Position numbers and translations under genes: made by a program. From an uncultured Pelagibacteraceae bacterium (GTDB lineage: Bacteria > Pseudomonadota > Alphaproteobacteria > Pelagibacterales > Pelagibacteraceae): a stretch of 45,000 nucleotides of DNA. This document shows, one piece after another, positions 1 through 8,668 of the stretch. The first letter of the stretch is position 1. Every line of letters begins with the position of its first letter. A model generated the notes under the pieces. It ran no database searches, was not told where the DNA came from, and saw only the letters and a list, made by a program, of their open reading frames with translations. The stretch lies in the NCBI GenBank assembly GCA_902551755.1, contig CACDEB010000001.1, positions 1 through 45,000 on the forward strand. Reading direction: 5' to 3'.

Positions 1-472
1 AAGTAATTTTGAAAATTTTATTTTGCGATTTTATCCATAGTTTTTTTCTTAATAAATTCATTTTTGGAAATCCAGAGATTCTTAAAATGACTTGTGTTTT
101 AAGTTTGAAAAAGTTCAACAGAAATAAAGGTAAAGATGTGATTAAATGAATAATTAAATAATCAGGTTTTTTTTTTTTAATTAATAATAATAGAGGAATG
201 GAGGAAATTAAAAAAATGATGATATAAGAAAGTCTGCTTTTTAAGAAACCTTTTTTTGGTAATAAATTATAATAATCAAAAGTGAGATTTTGTAATTTTA
301 CATTATTTTGTTCTAAATACTTGTAGTGACTACTCCATTCACCAAATACATTGATAATTGTAACATCGTAGTCTTTTGAATATTTTGCAAGTGATATTGC
401 TGAATTCAATGTTGATTTTACAGTTCCAACTTTATCAAGACATGGAGACCAATAGACAACACTTTTTTTCAT
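1..472 (-). CDS. Glycosyltransferase, GT4-like, N-terminal part (cut by left window edge)
   Basis: An open frame starts with ATG at 470-472 and runs without a stop for 157 codons off the left edge, so only the N-terminal half is visible. It begins MKKSVVYWSP and has the shape of a GT-B acceptor domain: an early strand, a glycine-containing turn (DKVGTVKST), a hydrophobic helix around residues 84-98 and a second near 114-122, then an ILRISGFPK segment resembling the corresponding region of many GT4 enzymes. The EX7E donor site would lie outside the window. It is divergent from the GT4 gene at 551, with 78 bases between them. The reading frame is secure; the exact sugar and the family are inferred. 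A run of 12 A (minus strand) lies within it at 167-178. Confidence 0.75.
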   Translation of the reverse strand, partial: MKKSVVYWSPCLDKVGTVKSTLNSAISLAKYSKDYDVTIINVFGEWSSHYKYLEQNNVKLQNLTFDYYNLLPKKGFLKSRLSYIIIFLISSIPLLLLIKKKKPDYLIIHLITSLPLFLLNFFKLKTQVILRISGFPKMNLLRKKLWIKSQNKIFKIT

Positions 473-550
473 TTCACTATTGTATTTCTATAATAAATAA
501 ATATCTTGTCTAGCATCTAATAACGAAATGGATGTTTTTTTACCAATTTA

Positions 551-1645
551 ATGATGAATAATGATTTGATTGTTTTTATGCCTTCGATTGAAGGTGGGGG
601 TGTTGAAAAAAATTTATTTTTAGTATGTAATTATTTGGTCAAACATGTTGGTAGCTTAAAAGTTATTACTATCTCTAAAAAATATTCTAAGAGATTTGAT
701 AAATCTATTAAAATAGTAACTTTTAAGTCCAAAAAATGGGATAATCTTAGTAGACGAATAAAGTACTTTCTTGCTTTACTACTGCTTATAAAAGAAATCG
801 TTAAAAATAAAAGACCTATAGTATTTTCCTTTCAAGCTAACGTTTATTGTATTTTATTGTGTAAATTATTTTTAGTAAAAGTCATTGCAAGATCTAATAC
901 TGCACCAGTTGGATGGTCGAAAAATATATTTAAAAGAATAATTTTTAAACTAGTTTTAAATTTATCAGACAAAATTATGGTAAATAGTTTGGAATTTAAA
1001 AAAGATTTAAAAAGGGAGTTAAATCTAAATGCTTCATGCATTTATAATCCACTAAATACAGAACAAATTAAAAATCAATCTAAAAAAAAATCAATTAATA
1101 TATTTAGTTCATCTAAAAAACTTAAGATATTAAATATTGGAAGGTTTACAGAACAAAAAGATCAGCTTACGTTCTTAAAATCTTTAAACTTTATCAAAAA
1201 AAAAATAAAATTTGAGGCCTGTATAGTAGGGAAAGGTATTTTAAAAGAGAAGCTAAAAAATTATATTGAAAAAAATAATTTAAAAAAATCTGTAAAAATT
1301 ATAAATTTTACAAATAATCCTTATCCATTTATTAAACAGGCTAACCTTTTTGTATTAAGCTCTACGTATGAAGGTTTGCCAAATGTAATTTTAGAGAGTT
1401 TGGTTTTAAAAAAATTTGTAATTTCAAGTAATTGTCGTACTGGTCCAAAAGAAATTTTATTAAATGGTAAAGGGGGATTGTTATTCAATGTGGGTGATTA
1501 CAAAAGCCTCGGTCTAAAAATAATTTATTTTAATGATAACAAAAAAAAAGCAAAAGCAATGCTCAAAAAGGCATATAGAGCCTTATATAGATTCGATTTT
1601 AAATTAAATTTAGAAAAATATTTAAAATTAATTGATTTAAAATAA
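551..1645 (+). CDS. Glycosyltransferase family 4
   Basis: Retaining GT-B glycosyltransferase that probably adds one sugar to a lipid-linked surface glycan at the cytoplasmic membrane. The N-terminus has the GGGVEKN turn (residues 15-21) typical of the acceptor-side glycine loop. The C-terminal half has NIGRFTEQKD, a common GT4 nucleotide-domain motif, and the EX7E pair at about Glu274/Glu282 (YEGLPNVILES) that binds the donor nucleotide sugar. The length of 364 residues is normal. Two consecutive ATG codons are possible starts. It is transcribed alone, divergent from the partial glycosyltransferase at 1-472 and convergent with the epimerase at 1699. Donor and acceptor cannot be read from the sequence. 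Confidence 0.85.
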   Translation: MMNNDLIVFMPSIEGGGVEKNLFLVCNYLVKHVGSLKVITISKKYSKRFDKSIKIVTFKSKKWDNLSRRIKYFLALLLLIKEIVKNKRPIVFSFQANVYCILLCKLFLVKVIARSNTAPVGWSKNIFKRIIFKLVLNLSDKIMVNSLEFKKDLKRELNLNASCIYNPLNTEQIKNQSKKKSINIFSSSKKLKILNIGRFTEQKDQLTFLKSLNFIKKKIKFEACIVGKGILKEKLKNYIEKNNLKKSVKIINFTNNPYPFIKQANLFVLSSTYEGLPNVILESLVLKKFVISSNCRTGPKEILLNGKGGLLFNVGDYKSLGLKIIYFNDNKKKAKAMLKKAYRALYRFDFKLNLEKYLKLIDLK

Positions 1646-1661
1646 TACTATTATTTTTTTT
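1641..1661 (+). terminator. Weak AT-only hairpin with T-run after the GT4 gene
   Basis: AATAAT and ATTATT flank a 3-base loop and overlap the stop codon of the 551-1645 gene; a run of T follows at 1654-1661. The position, between convergent genes, suits a terminator, but a six-pair A/T stem is weak and such structures arise by chance in this composition. Confidence 0.25.
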
Positions 1662-1698
1662 ATTATGTCGAAATTTATGCTTAAAAATTACTTTAAAA

Positions 1699-2661
1699 TT
1701 AATAATTTTGAATATTTTTCTTATTTTTAGCCCAATCTATCAAATTATTTAAACCATCATCAATATTTGTATAATTATAATATTTAGTTTTTTTCTTTAG
1801 TTTATTGTTGCATCCATGGGTTTTTAAAACATCAGCATTTAATTTTTTTCTTTTTTTTATAATAGGATTTCCAAACTGTTTTGTTAATTTACGAAGGATA
1901 TACTTTATATCTACAGGTTTTCCTGAACAAACATTATATATTTCATGTTTTTTTTTTAAATTCATAAATAAGAGAATTTTTAAATTTTTAATCACGTCAT
2001 TTATATAAGTAAAATCTCTATAATGATTGCCAAAGTTATTTAGAAAAAAAATTTTTTTCTTTTTTATTGAAGATATGAATTTCAATATTAACATATCTGG
2101 TCTTCCCCATTCACCATAGATTGTAAAAAACCTTAAACCTACAAATTTAATCTTATAATAATTGCTATATATTTCTGCAATTTCCTCATTATTTTTTTTG
2201 CTTAAAGAGTAAGTATTTGTTGGGTGGATAGCTTGATTCTCTTTTAATGGAAAAGTTTTTTTTTCACCATAAACAGAGCTTGAAGATGCATAAAAAAATT
2301 TTTTCACATCATATAATCTTGCTAGCTCGATTAAATTGCAAAAACCAAGAATATTTGATTTTATGTACTCTCTTGGATTTTCTATTGAATATCTTACACC
2401 TGCTTGGGCGGCTAAGTTAAAAATTATATCAAATTTATTTTTTGCAAATATTTTTTCAATTGCTTTATAATTTGAAATATCTTTTTTGTAGAACCTAAAA
2501 TTTTTATTTTTTTTTAAAATAGACAAACGCGATTTTTTTATAGAAGGTGAGTAATAATCATTCAAATTATCGACTCCAAATATCCTAATACGCTTATTGA
2601 CTAGATTATTACATAAATGAAATCCTATAAAACCTGCACAACCTGTAACTAAAATCTTCAT
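1699..2661 (-). CDS. UDP-glucuronate 4-epimerase-like NAD-dependent epimerase
   Basis: Extended-SDR sugar-nucleotide epimerase of 320 residues. The NAD-binding TGCAGFIG loop is at residues 6-13, the SSSS catalytic segment at about 126-129 and the YxxxK pair at Tyr151/Lys155. Three segments are characteristic of UDP-glucuronate 4-epimerases (LpsL/Gla type): VDNLNDYYSP after the second strand, AAQAGVRYSIENP, and FFTIYGEWGRPDM. The expected reaction is UDP-glucuronate to UDP-galacturonate in the cytoplasm. Its start overlaps the last 4 bases of the upstream GT2 gene (ATGA), so the two are probably translated together. The asparagine-synthase-type amidotransferase at 41627 could later amidate a uronic acid made from this product; that link is inference. 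Confidence 0.85.
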   Translation of the reverse strand: MKILVTGCAGFIGFHLCNNLVNKRIRIFGVDNLNDYYSPSIKKSRLSILKKNKNFRFYKKDISNYKAIEKIFAKNKFDIIFNLAAQAGVRYSIENPREYIKSNILGFCNLIELARLYDVKKFFYASSSSVYGEKKTFPLKENQAIHPTNTYSLSKKNNEEIAEIYSNYYKIKFVGLRFFTIYGEWGRPDMLILKFISSIKKKKIFFLNNFGNHYRDFTYINDVIKNLKILLFMNLKKKHEIYNVCSGKPVDIKYILRKLTKQFGNPIIKKRKKLNADVLKTHGCNNKLKKKTKYYNYTNIDDGLNNLIDWAKNKKNIQNY

Positions 2662-3479
2662 TTAATTATTTTTCTAAAATGTTTAAAAAACTTAAATACA
2701 GCTATTATAATTATTATTAAAACATTTTGTTTATTATTATATCTAATTTTAAGTTCCTCAAAGAATAATTTTCTATAACTTATTTTACTTGAAAATCCTC
2801 CTCTTCTAAATATTCCGACTATTTCTCTTTTTTTTGTAGCAACACCATCCATTTTTTTAAGCACAATCATTCTGTAAAAATAGTCATAATCTGCATGGTA
2901 TTTATATTTAATATTATATAATCCCACTTTTTTAGCTGATGATCTTTTGATGAAAAATCCAGTCGAATGACTAGTGTAAAAACCCCATGAGTAAGTTATT
3001 TTTTTTGGATTATATCCATGTAATACACCCCAATGTTTTTTAACGCTGCCAAATATAAAATCTTTTTTTGGAAATTTAATTATATATTTTTTAATTATTT
3101 CTAATGCTCTTTTAGTGTACTTGTCATCAGAATTTAAAATTCCGATATATTTACCTTTGGCCAATAACATTCCTTTATTAAATGCATCATAAATACCTTT
3201 GTCTTTTTCGCTAACCCAGTAAGAAATTTTATTATTGTATTTTCTAATAATCTTCAGTGTATTATCCGTTGATCCTCCATCAATTAGAATATACTCGTAA
3301 TTATTTATTTTTTGACTAAGGAGACTTTTAATTGCAGTTTCTAAATATTTTTCTTGATTTAAAACTACAGTAATAATTGTAAAAAGTGGTTTTCTTTTAG
3401 TTTTCTTAATAAAAGTTTTTTTATTCGACAATCTATATCTATTTACTTTAATTTTATTTGGATTTTTTTTTTTTTTCAT
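2658..3479 (-). CDS. Glycosyltransferase family 2
   Basis: Inverting GT-A glycosyltransferase, 273 residues. The core begins with FTIITVVLNQEKYLETAI (about 33-50), followed by LIDGGSTDNT with acidic residues at 67 and 72 for nucleotide binding, and NSDD at 117-120 as the DxD-type metal site; DKGIYDAFNKG lies between them. This pattern is common in WcaA-like enzymes of O-antigen and capsule clusters. The gene is first in a two-gene unit with the epimerase at 1699 and divergent from the acyltransferase at 3511. The ATG is followed at once by a run of 14 A (3463-3476 on the plus strand), so slippage there would shift the frame from codon 6 onward. Confidence 0.85.
   Translation of the reverse strand: MKKKKNPNKIKVNRYRLSNKKTFIKKTKRKPLFTIITVVLNQEKYLETAIKSLLSQKINNYEYILIDGGSTDNTLKIIRKYNNKISYWVSEKDKGIYDAFNKGMLLAKGKYIGILNSDDKYTKRALEIIKKYIIKFPKKDFIFGSVKKHWGVLHGYNPKKITYSWGFYTSHSTGFFIKRSSAKKVGLYNIKYKYHADYDYFYRMIVLKKMDGVATKKREIVGIFRRGGFSSKISYRKLFFEELKIRYNNKQNVLIIIIIAVFKFFKHFRKIIK
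3463..3476. repeat. 14-base homopolymer directly after a glycosyltransferase start codon
   Basis: The plus strand shows 14 consecutive T; on the coding (minus) strand the GT2 gene reads ATG then A14. It is the longest mononucleotide run I found. Long A tracts are common in this composition, but this one is at the one place where a one-base change would abolish the whole protein. Confidence 0.7.
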
Positions 3480-3510
3480 ACTATTCTGATTTTTAATTTA
3501 TATAACGATA

Positions 3511-5448
3511 ATGCAAAAATTTAAAAAAGTTATTTCTCATTTTGATAAAAAATCTATGAAAAGAGACAATTTAAAAGAAAAAAATTATGAAATAGAATTT
3601 TTAAGGGCTTTATCAGTTTTATTTGTGGTTTTTTTCCATTTTGATTTATTTAAAATAAAAGGTGGATTTGTAGGTGTTGATATTTTTTTTGTTATTAGCG
3701 GTTATTTAATAACATCAATAATTTTTCAAACTCAAAAATTTGATTTATTAAATTTTTACTTAAAAAGATTAAGGCGATTATTGCCAATTATTCTTCTAAC
3801 CGTATTTATTTGTTTGATTGTTGGTATGTTTGTTTTATCACCTATCCATTTTAATAGATTAATTAACTCATCTTTATTTTCTATTTTTGGTCTATCGAAT
3901 TTTTTCTTCTTTTCTGAGGCAGGATATTTTGATCATGAAAAGCTTTTTAAACCTTTGCTTCATACTTGGTCCTTAGCAATAGAGATGCAATTCTATTTAA
4001 TTTGGCCAATATTAATTCTTATATTAAAAAAATTTATAAAATCGAATTTTATTTTTATATTTATATTAATATTTATTTCTTCAATTTTACTTTCCTCTCT
4101 TTATTCACCAAGATCTAACTCCTTTTTTTTCTTCACAGGTTTCCGTTTTTATGAATTTGCACTTGGATCTATTTTATTTTTTTTAACATCAAATGAAAAA
4201 CCTAAAAATAGCTTATTTTGTTTTATTGTTGGTTTAATTATAATTTTATTTTCAGTATTCTATTTTGATAGTAGATTTCATTTTCCTGGTTGGAATGCTT
4301 TTTTACCATGTTTTGGAGCAACTTTAATAATATATTCGAAGTTTTCAAGAACGAGTAAATTAGGAAAAATTATTACTTTAGATTTCATCAAATATCTGGG
4401 ATCTAAAAGTTATACAATCTACATGATGCATTGGCCATTTTTAATATTTTATAGTTATCAAAAAATGGGTCCAATCTTGTATTTGGAAAAAATTATTTTA
4501 ATAGGCTTAATATTGTTATTATCAAATTATGTTTACAAATATTATGAACAGCCATTTAGATATTATGTATATAAAAAAAAAATAAATTTTAATAAAATAC
4601 TCTTAAGCCTTTTTTTATTTATATTTGTAATACTAATTTCTTTTAAATTTTTAAATATTAAAATAAATAATCCTTTTATAGAAAATTCTTTTTATAAAAA
4701 TGAAATAATTAATGCTACTATTGAAGGTAATAAAAAAAGAAATCTTGAAGAAAATCAAATATTACTGAGACAAAAAAATGAGAAAAAATACTTTGAAGAT
4801 AAAAAAAATAAGAAAAGAATTTTACTTTTAGGAAATAGCCATGCATTTGATTTTTACATGGCTTTAAATACTATAAATTTAATTAAACAAAACTATAATA
4901 TTGATTATATTGATTTTGAGTATTTACATTGTTTTAAAATAAAAAATTTTAATGATAAAATTATAGATTATTTCAATTTTAAAATTCTTAATAGAAAGAA
5001 TAGTTGCGAAATTGTATTTAAGGATGAAGGTTTTGAACTTTTGAATAAGGTAGATAATCTCATTTTAGGATCAAGATGGCCGCTCGATACTGATTTTACA
5101 AAATTAATAAAATTTTTTAAAAAATTTAATACTAATATTATAATCGTAAGTAATGGCCAAAAATTTTATGATGTTCCTACCCTCTATTTCAAAAGGGGGA
5201 ATAAGATAAATGATTATGCTCAAAATTTTAATTATGAAATTTCGTACATTAATAAAAAAATCAAGTTAGCAGCAAAAGAAAATAGGGTTAACTTTTATGA
5301 TAAATCATTACTTAATTGTGACCCCAAGTGTATTGTGTTATCAAATAATATATTATTATATTCTGATAAAGATCATTGGTCCTATGATGGTGCAAATTAT
5401 TTTGGTAATAAAATAGTTACTACTAGATTTTTTGATTTGTTAGAATAA
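3511..5448 (+). CDS. Acyltransferase 3 with C-terminal SGNH domain (OafA type)
   Basis: Membrane O-acyltransferase (usually acetyl) acting on surface polysaccharide. Residues about 25-375 form the multi-spanning acyltransferase-3 domain: EFLRALSVLFVVFFHF with the conserved His, GGFVGVDIFFVISGYLIT, the RLRRLLP loop, and LLHTWSLAIEMQFYLIWP. A last membrane helix (about 363-381) leads to a periplasmic SGNH domain with GNSH (Ser443) and a DxxH pair at Asp619/His622. The length of 645 residues is usual for the fused form. The ATG at 3556 (residue 16) is an equally good start, since homologues generally begin just before the EFLRAL helix. Only 1 base separates its stop from the convergent dioxygenase gene. 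Confidence 0.88.
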   Translation: MQKFKKVISHFDKKSMKRDNLKEKNYEIEFLRALSVLFVVFFHFDLFKIKGGFVGVDIFFVISGYLITSIIFQTQKFDLLNFYLKRLRRLLPIILLTVFICLIVGMFVLSPIHFNRLINSSLFSIFGLSNFFFFSEAGYFDHEKLFKPLLHTWSLAIEMQFYLIWPILILILKKFIKSNFIFIFILIFISSILLSSLYSPRSNSFFFFTGFRFYEFALGSILFFLTSNEKPKNSLFCFIVGLIIILFSVFYFDSRFHFPGWNAFLPCFGATLIIYSKFSRTSKLGKIITLDFIKYLGSKSYTIYMMHWPFLIFYSYQKMGPILYLEKIILIGLILLLSNYVYKYYEQPFRYYVYKKKINFNKILLSLFLFIFVILISFKFLNIKINNPFIENSFYKNEIINATIEGNKKRNLEENQILLRQKNEKKYFEDKKNKKRILLLGNSHAFDFYMALNTINLIKQNYNIDYIDFEYLHCFKIKNFNDKIIDYFNFKILNRKNSCEIVFKDEGFELLNKVDNLILGSRWPLDTDFTKLIKFFKKFNTNIIIVSNGQKFYDVPTLYFKRGNKINDYAQNFNYEISYINKKIKLAAKENRVNFYDKSLLNCDPKCIVLSNNILLYSDKDHWSYDGANYFGNKIVTTRFFDLLE

Positions 5449-5449
5449 A

Positions 5450-6487
5450 TTAAATTTTATAATGAAGTAATCTATATAATCTCATTAAGTTGTCTGGAAG
5501 TCTTAATAATTTCCAAAAAAAATTTAGTTTTTTGAAAAATAAATACTTATGAAAAATATTTTTTATATTTTTTTTCTTTATATCCTCAAAAAAATAAAAA
5601 CTATTTTCACTTATTTTGTGTTGTACATCTATACTATCTGGAGTTTGATAACAAATTCTTAACATAATTCTATTTTTAGAAAAACAATATCCTCCCCTGT
5701 GATAAGTAGTAAAACTATCAACAAAAATTGCATTTCCAGCTGGTCCTCTCAAGGCATCAATATTCTCATCAGAGAATATTTCTGAAAAATTTTTAATACT
5801 AATTTTGTTTCTTTCTCCTGGTAAAGCATTTTTAATTACATTTGTTAATTTACAAAAAACTCCTAATGGTTCTTTTTTTTTTAGAAAATATAATGGCCCA
5901 TTTTGATTATCGATATCATTTATGGCTAGGAACAGATCTAAACTTTTATATCCAAAATCATCTTTATGCCACAGCATAGCACCTCTCTCTTTCTTTTCTT
6001 CTACTGGAAAATTCAAAAATAAATATATTTTACCAATTACAGGAAAAACTTTTAAGTGATTTGCAGCAGTTGATATATTTCTCTCATTGAGAGCAAAATC
6101 GATTATTTGTTGTTTAAGATTTGTTGGAAGAATTTGAAAAATATCAATTCTATAATCTTCAAATTTGTTTACTTTACCTCTTAAATTTAAATTTTGATTA
6201 AATCTATGAATTTCTTTTTTTTGAAAATCTTCATTTATATGATTTTTAAGATCATAAGCTATTTTTTTAAAGCTTGGATCGTTTTCAACAATCAGTTTAT
6301 CATTTTTTTTTAAGTCAAATGAATCCTTTTTTTTTAATTTCCATAAATAATAATAAAGTTTTCCCTGAAAATTGAATATAAACTCCCAGAAAAAATTATA
6401 AACTGGTATAAAAAAAAATAGTAAAAAATAGTACCAAATTTTGGAAGATTTAAATTTTGATAAAATTTGTTTAATGTTTTTAATCAT
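5450..6487 (-). CDS. Phytanoyl-CoA dioxygenase-like Fe(II)/2-oxoglutarate oxygenase
   Basis: Non-haem iron oxygenase of 345 residues. The HxD part of the facial triad is in MLWHKDDFGY (His174, Asp176), the distal His263 is in TTYHRGGYC, and an Arg in KNRIMLRICY could bind 2-oxoglutarate. NQNGPLYFLKK is the strand-turn usually found between them in PhyH proteins. The hydrophobic stretch at residues 18-40 suggests membrane association. PhyH-like oxygenases in glycan clusters may hydroxylate a sugar or lipid moiety, but the substrate cannot be read here. It is divergent from the FkbM gene at 6543, with an (AT)7 repeat between, and convergent with the acyltransferase. Confidence 0.7.
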   Translation of the reverse strand: MIKNIKQILSKFKSSKIWYYFLLFFFIPVYNFFWEFIFNFQGKLYYYLWKLKKKDSFDLKKNDKLIVENDPSFKKIAYDLKNHINEDFQKKEIHRFNQNLNLRGKVNKFEDYRIDIFQILPTNLKQQIIDFALNERNISTAANHLKVFPVIGKIYLFLNFPVEEKKERGAMLWHKDDFGYKSLDLFLAINDIDNQNGPLYFLKKKEPLGVFCKLTNVIKNALPGERNKISIKNFSEIFSDENIDALRGPAGNAIFVDSFTTYHRGGYCFSKNRIMLRICYQTPDSIDVQHKISENSFYFFEDIKKKNIKNIFHKYLFFKKLNFFWKLLRLPDNLMRLYRLLHYKI

Positions 6488-6490
6488 TTA

Positions 6491-6504
6491 ATATATATAT
6501 ATAT
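6491..6504. repeat. (AT)7 dinucleotide repeat between divergent genes
   Basis: Seven AT units lie 4 bases upstream of the minus-strand dioxygenase ATG (6487) and about 40 bases upstream of the plus-strand FkbM start. Such a repeat can change promoter spacing when it slips, but short AT repeats are expected in this composition. Confidence 0.5.
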
Positions 6505-6542
6505 CCTAAAGTTTAAAAATTACAAAAATTAAAAAAGTTAAA

Positions 6543-7445
6543 TTGAATATTTCCAAAAAAATTTCTGAACATAGAGTTTTTAAAAAAAAACCTTTAATTT
6601 TAATGCATATAGGATCAGCAGGATCTGATTTCAAAGATTGGTTAGATATTTCAAAAGATTCTATACTAATTTCTATAGATGGAAATAAATCTAACCAGAC
6701 AAATAAAGGGGGCTTTAAAAAGTTAATTAATGATAAATCAATTATTTCTTATAAAAACGGTAAATCTAAATTTTTCATCACAAAAGATCCTGACTGTTCT
6801 AGCCTTCTTGAGCCAAACGAGAAAGAACTCAAGAATTGGTACTTTTCACACAGATTTAAGGTAAAACAAAAAATAAGTACTAAAGTTGTGTCAATTAATA
6901 GTTTTTTAAAAAAAAATAAAATTGACTATCTAGATTGGTTAGTAATTGACGTTCAGGGAATGGACTTAAAAATAATTAAAAGTTTAAAAAATAAAATTAA
7001 GAATAACTTATCTATTATAGATATAGAGCCAGGTTTTTTTAATTTTTATAAAAAAGAGGATAAAATTTCAGATGTGTTTGAATACTTATCAAAAAAGTTT
7101 GAATTTGGTGATATGAAATTTGGATACAACTTTAAATTAAGCAATAAAAATATAACTAAATTTGAAAAAAAAATTTTATTTAATATGAATAACCCTTCAA
7201 AAGTATATTCTAATATAATATTTTTTAATAAAAATTCAAATTTAAGACTTATTTTACTTAAGATTTTTTACTTAATAAAAAATGATAAACTATTTGAGGC
7301 AAGACATATGATAAATCAATTTTCAAATAAAGATGATTTTTTGAAAGAAATATCAAAAGAAATCGATAATAAAATTAGATATAAAAAAATTAAATATTTT
7401 TTATATTTACCATTTTTCTTATTTAAAAAAATATTTAATATATAA
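6543..7445 (+). CDS. FkbM-family methyltransferase
   Basis: SAM-dependent O-methyltransferase of the FkbM family, 300 residues from a TTG start. The first in-frame ATG is at 6603, just before HIGSAGSD, the likely SAM loop, so the short form is possible. DYLDWLVIDVQGMDLKIIKSL is the characteristic acidic (D-x-x-G) strand of FkbM enzymes, and SIIDIEPGFFNFY corresponds to the following strand. SSLLEPN is also common in the family. It probably methylates a sugar hydroxyl of the surface glycan. Its TAA stop shares one base with the ATG of the next glycosyltransferase gene, so the pair should be translationally coupled. Confidence 0.75.
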   Translation: MNISKKISEHRVFKKKPLILMHIGSAGSDFKDWLDISKDSILISIDGNKSNQTNKGGFKKLINDKSIISYKNGKSKFFITKDPDCSSLLEPNEKELKNWYFSHRFKVKQKISTKVVSINSFLKKNKIDYLDWLVIDVQGMDLKIIKSLKNKIKNNLSIIDIEPGFFNFYKKEDKISDVFEYLSKKFEFGDMKFGYNFKLSNKNITKFEKKILFNMNNPSKVYSNIIFFNKNSNLRLILLKIFYLIKNDKLFEARHMINQFSNKDDFLKEISKEIDNKIRYKKIKYFLYLPFFLFKKIFNI

Positions 7446-8668
7446 TGTCTATTAAAGTCCTTCATATAAATTATTCTGACAACAAAGGAGGGGCCGCCAT
7501 AGCATTAGAAAGAATTTGTAAAGCTCAGCAAGAATTAGATATAAATCCTAAAGTAATTGCAGCAGAAAAATATTCAAATAATAACAATGTTATTGGCCCA
7601 AATTCCACTATTGAGGAGATAAAATGGAAAATATTATCTTCGATTAATCGAAAACTTAATAATTTAGAAAATAAAAAAAGATATGACTCTAATTCTTACA
7701 ATTTAATACCAAATAACTTTGTAAAAAAAATTAATAAAATACAATGTGATATAGTTAATCTTCATTGGATAGGTGGGAATTTAATTCCAATTAAAGATTT
7801 GAAAAAAATTAATAAACCTATTGTGTGGACCTTGCATGATATGTGGGCTTACACAGGCTCAGAACACTATACTAAAAGTCTAAGATTTGCTGAAGGTTAT
7901 AATAAAAACAATAAACCTAAAGATTCAAAAGGATATGATTTGGAAAAATACTGTTGGAATTTAAAAAAAAAATTTTATCCAAGCAATCTTAAAATTATAA
8001 CTACTAGTGATTGGCAATTTAATAATGCAAAAAAAAGTGTTCTATTAAAGGATAAAGACTTATACAAAATTCCTCTCCCATTAGATTTTAGTTTTTGGAA
8101 ACCAATAGAAAAAAAAAAGTGTAGAGAAATTTTGAATTTACCAGAAAATAAAAAAATAATACTTATAGGCTCAGAAAGAATAGATCTAGAAAGAAAAGGA
8201 TATTTATTACTAGAAAAAATATTAAATAATTTAGATAAAAAAAACAAAATATTGATCATATTCGGAAGGAATGGGAATTATCTAAAAGAAATAAAAGATA
8301 TCGATAAAATTTTTTTAGATGAGATAAGTCAAAATTCCATAGATTTAAAAACTTTATACTCTGCTTCAGATCTGTTTTTAGCACCAAGTATTCAAGAGTC
8401 GTTTGGTCAAACTGTGCTAGAAGCGTCTAGTTGCTGCTTACCAACTGTGTGTTTTTCTAATAACGGAATATCTGAAATAATTGATCATAAAAAAAATGGA
8501 TATATAGCAAAAGAGTCAGATATACATGATTTTAATGCAGGTATAGAATGGTGCTTAGAAAATATAAGCCAAGAAAAAATGAAATTAAATCTTAATTCTT
8601 TAAAAGAAAAATTTTCTAATGAAAAAATTGGAAAATTATATAAAGAAATCTATTCAAAAATCATTTAG
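7445..8668 (+). CDS. Glycosyltransferase family 4 (paralogue of the next gene)
   Basis: GT-B glycosyltransferase, 407 residues. The N-terminus KVLHINYSDNKGGAAIALER holds the glycine-rich acceptor loop. NLHWIGG followed by KINKPIVWTLHDMWAYTGSEHY is a segment typical of one GT4 subgroup. IILIGSERIDLERKG starts the nucleotide-binding domain and the EX7E pair is Glu318/Glu326 (QESFGQTVLE). It shares long identical or near-identical blocks with the protein encoded convergently at 8661-9866 (KINKPxVWT, EIIDHKKNGYI), so the two are paralogues. The 3' ends overlap by 8 bases. Donor and acceptor unknown. Confidence 0.85.
   Translation: MSIKVLHINYSDNKGGAAIALERICKAQQELDINPKVIAAEKYSNNNNVIGPNSTIEEIKWKILSSINRKLNNLENKKRYDSNSYNLIPNNFVKKINKIQCDIVNLHWIGGNLIPIKDLKKINKPIVWTLHDMWAYTGSEHYTKSLRFAEGYNKNNKPKDSKGYDLEKYCWNLKKKFYPSNLKIITTSDWQFNNAKKSVLLKDKDLYKIPLPLDFSFWKPIEKKKCREILNLPENKKIILIGSERIDLERKGYLLLEKILNNLDKKNKILIIFGRNGNYLKEIKDIDKIFLDEISQNSIDLKTLYSASDLFLAPSIQESFGQTVLEASSCCLPTVCFSNNGISEIIDHKKNGYIAKESDIHDFNAGIEWCLENISQEKMKLNLNSLKEKFSNEKIGKLYKEIYSKII

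Noticed and set aside
844..1041. Opposite-strand ORF inside the first full GT4 gene, and similar ORFs at 1805-2008, 7975-8259, 15817-16059, 22251-22538, 32554-32805 and 43087-43410
   Set aside because: They lie wholly within well-supported genes and show no family motif; they are by-products of the composition.
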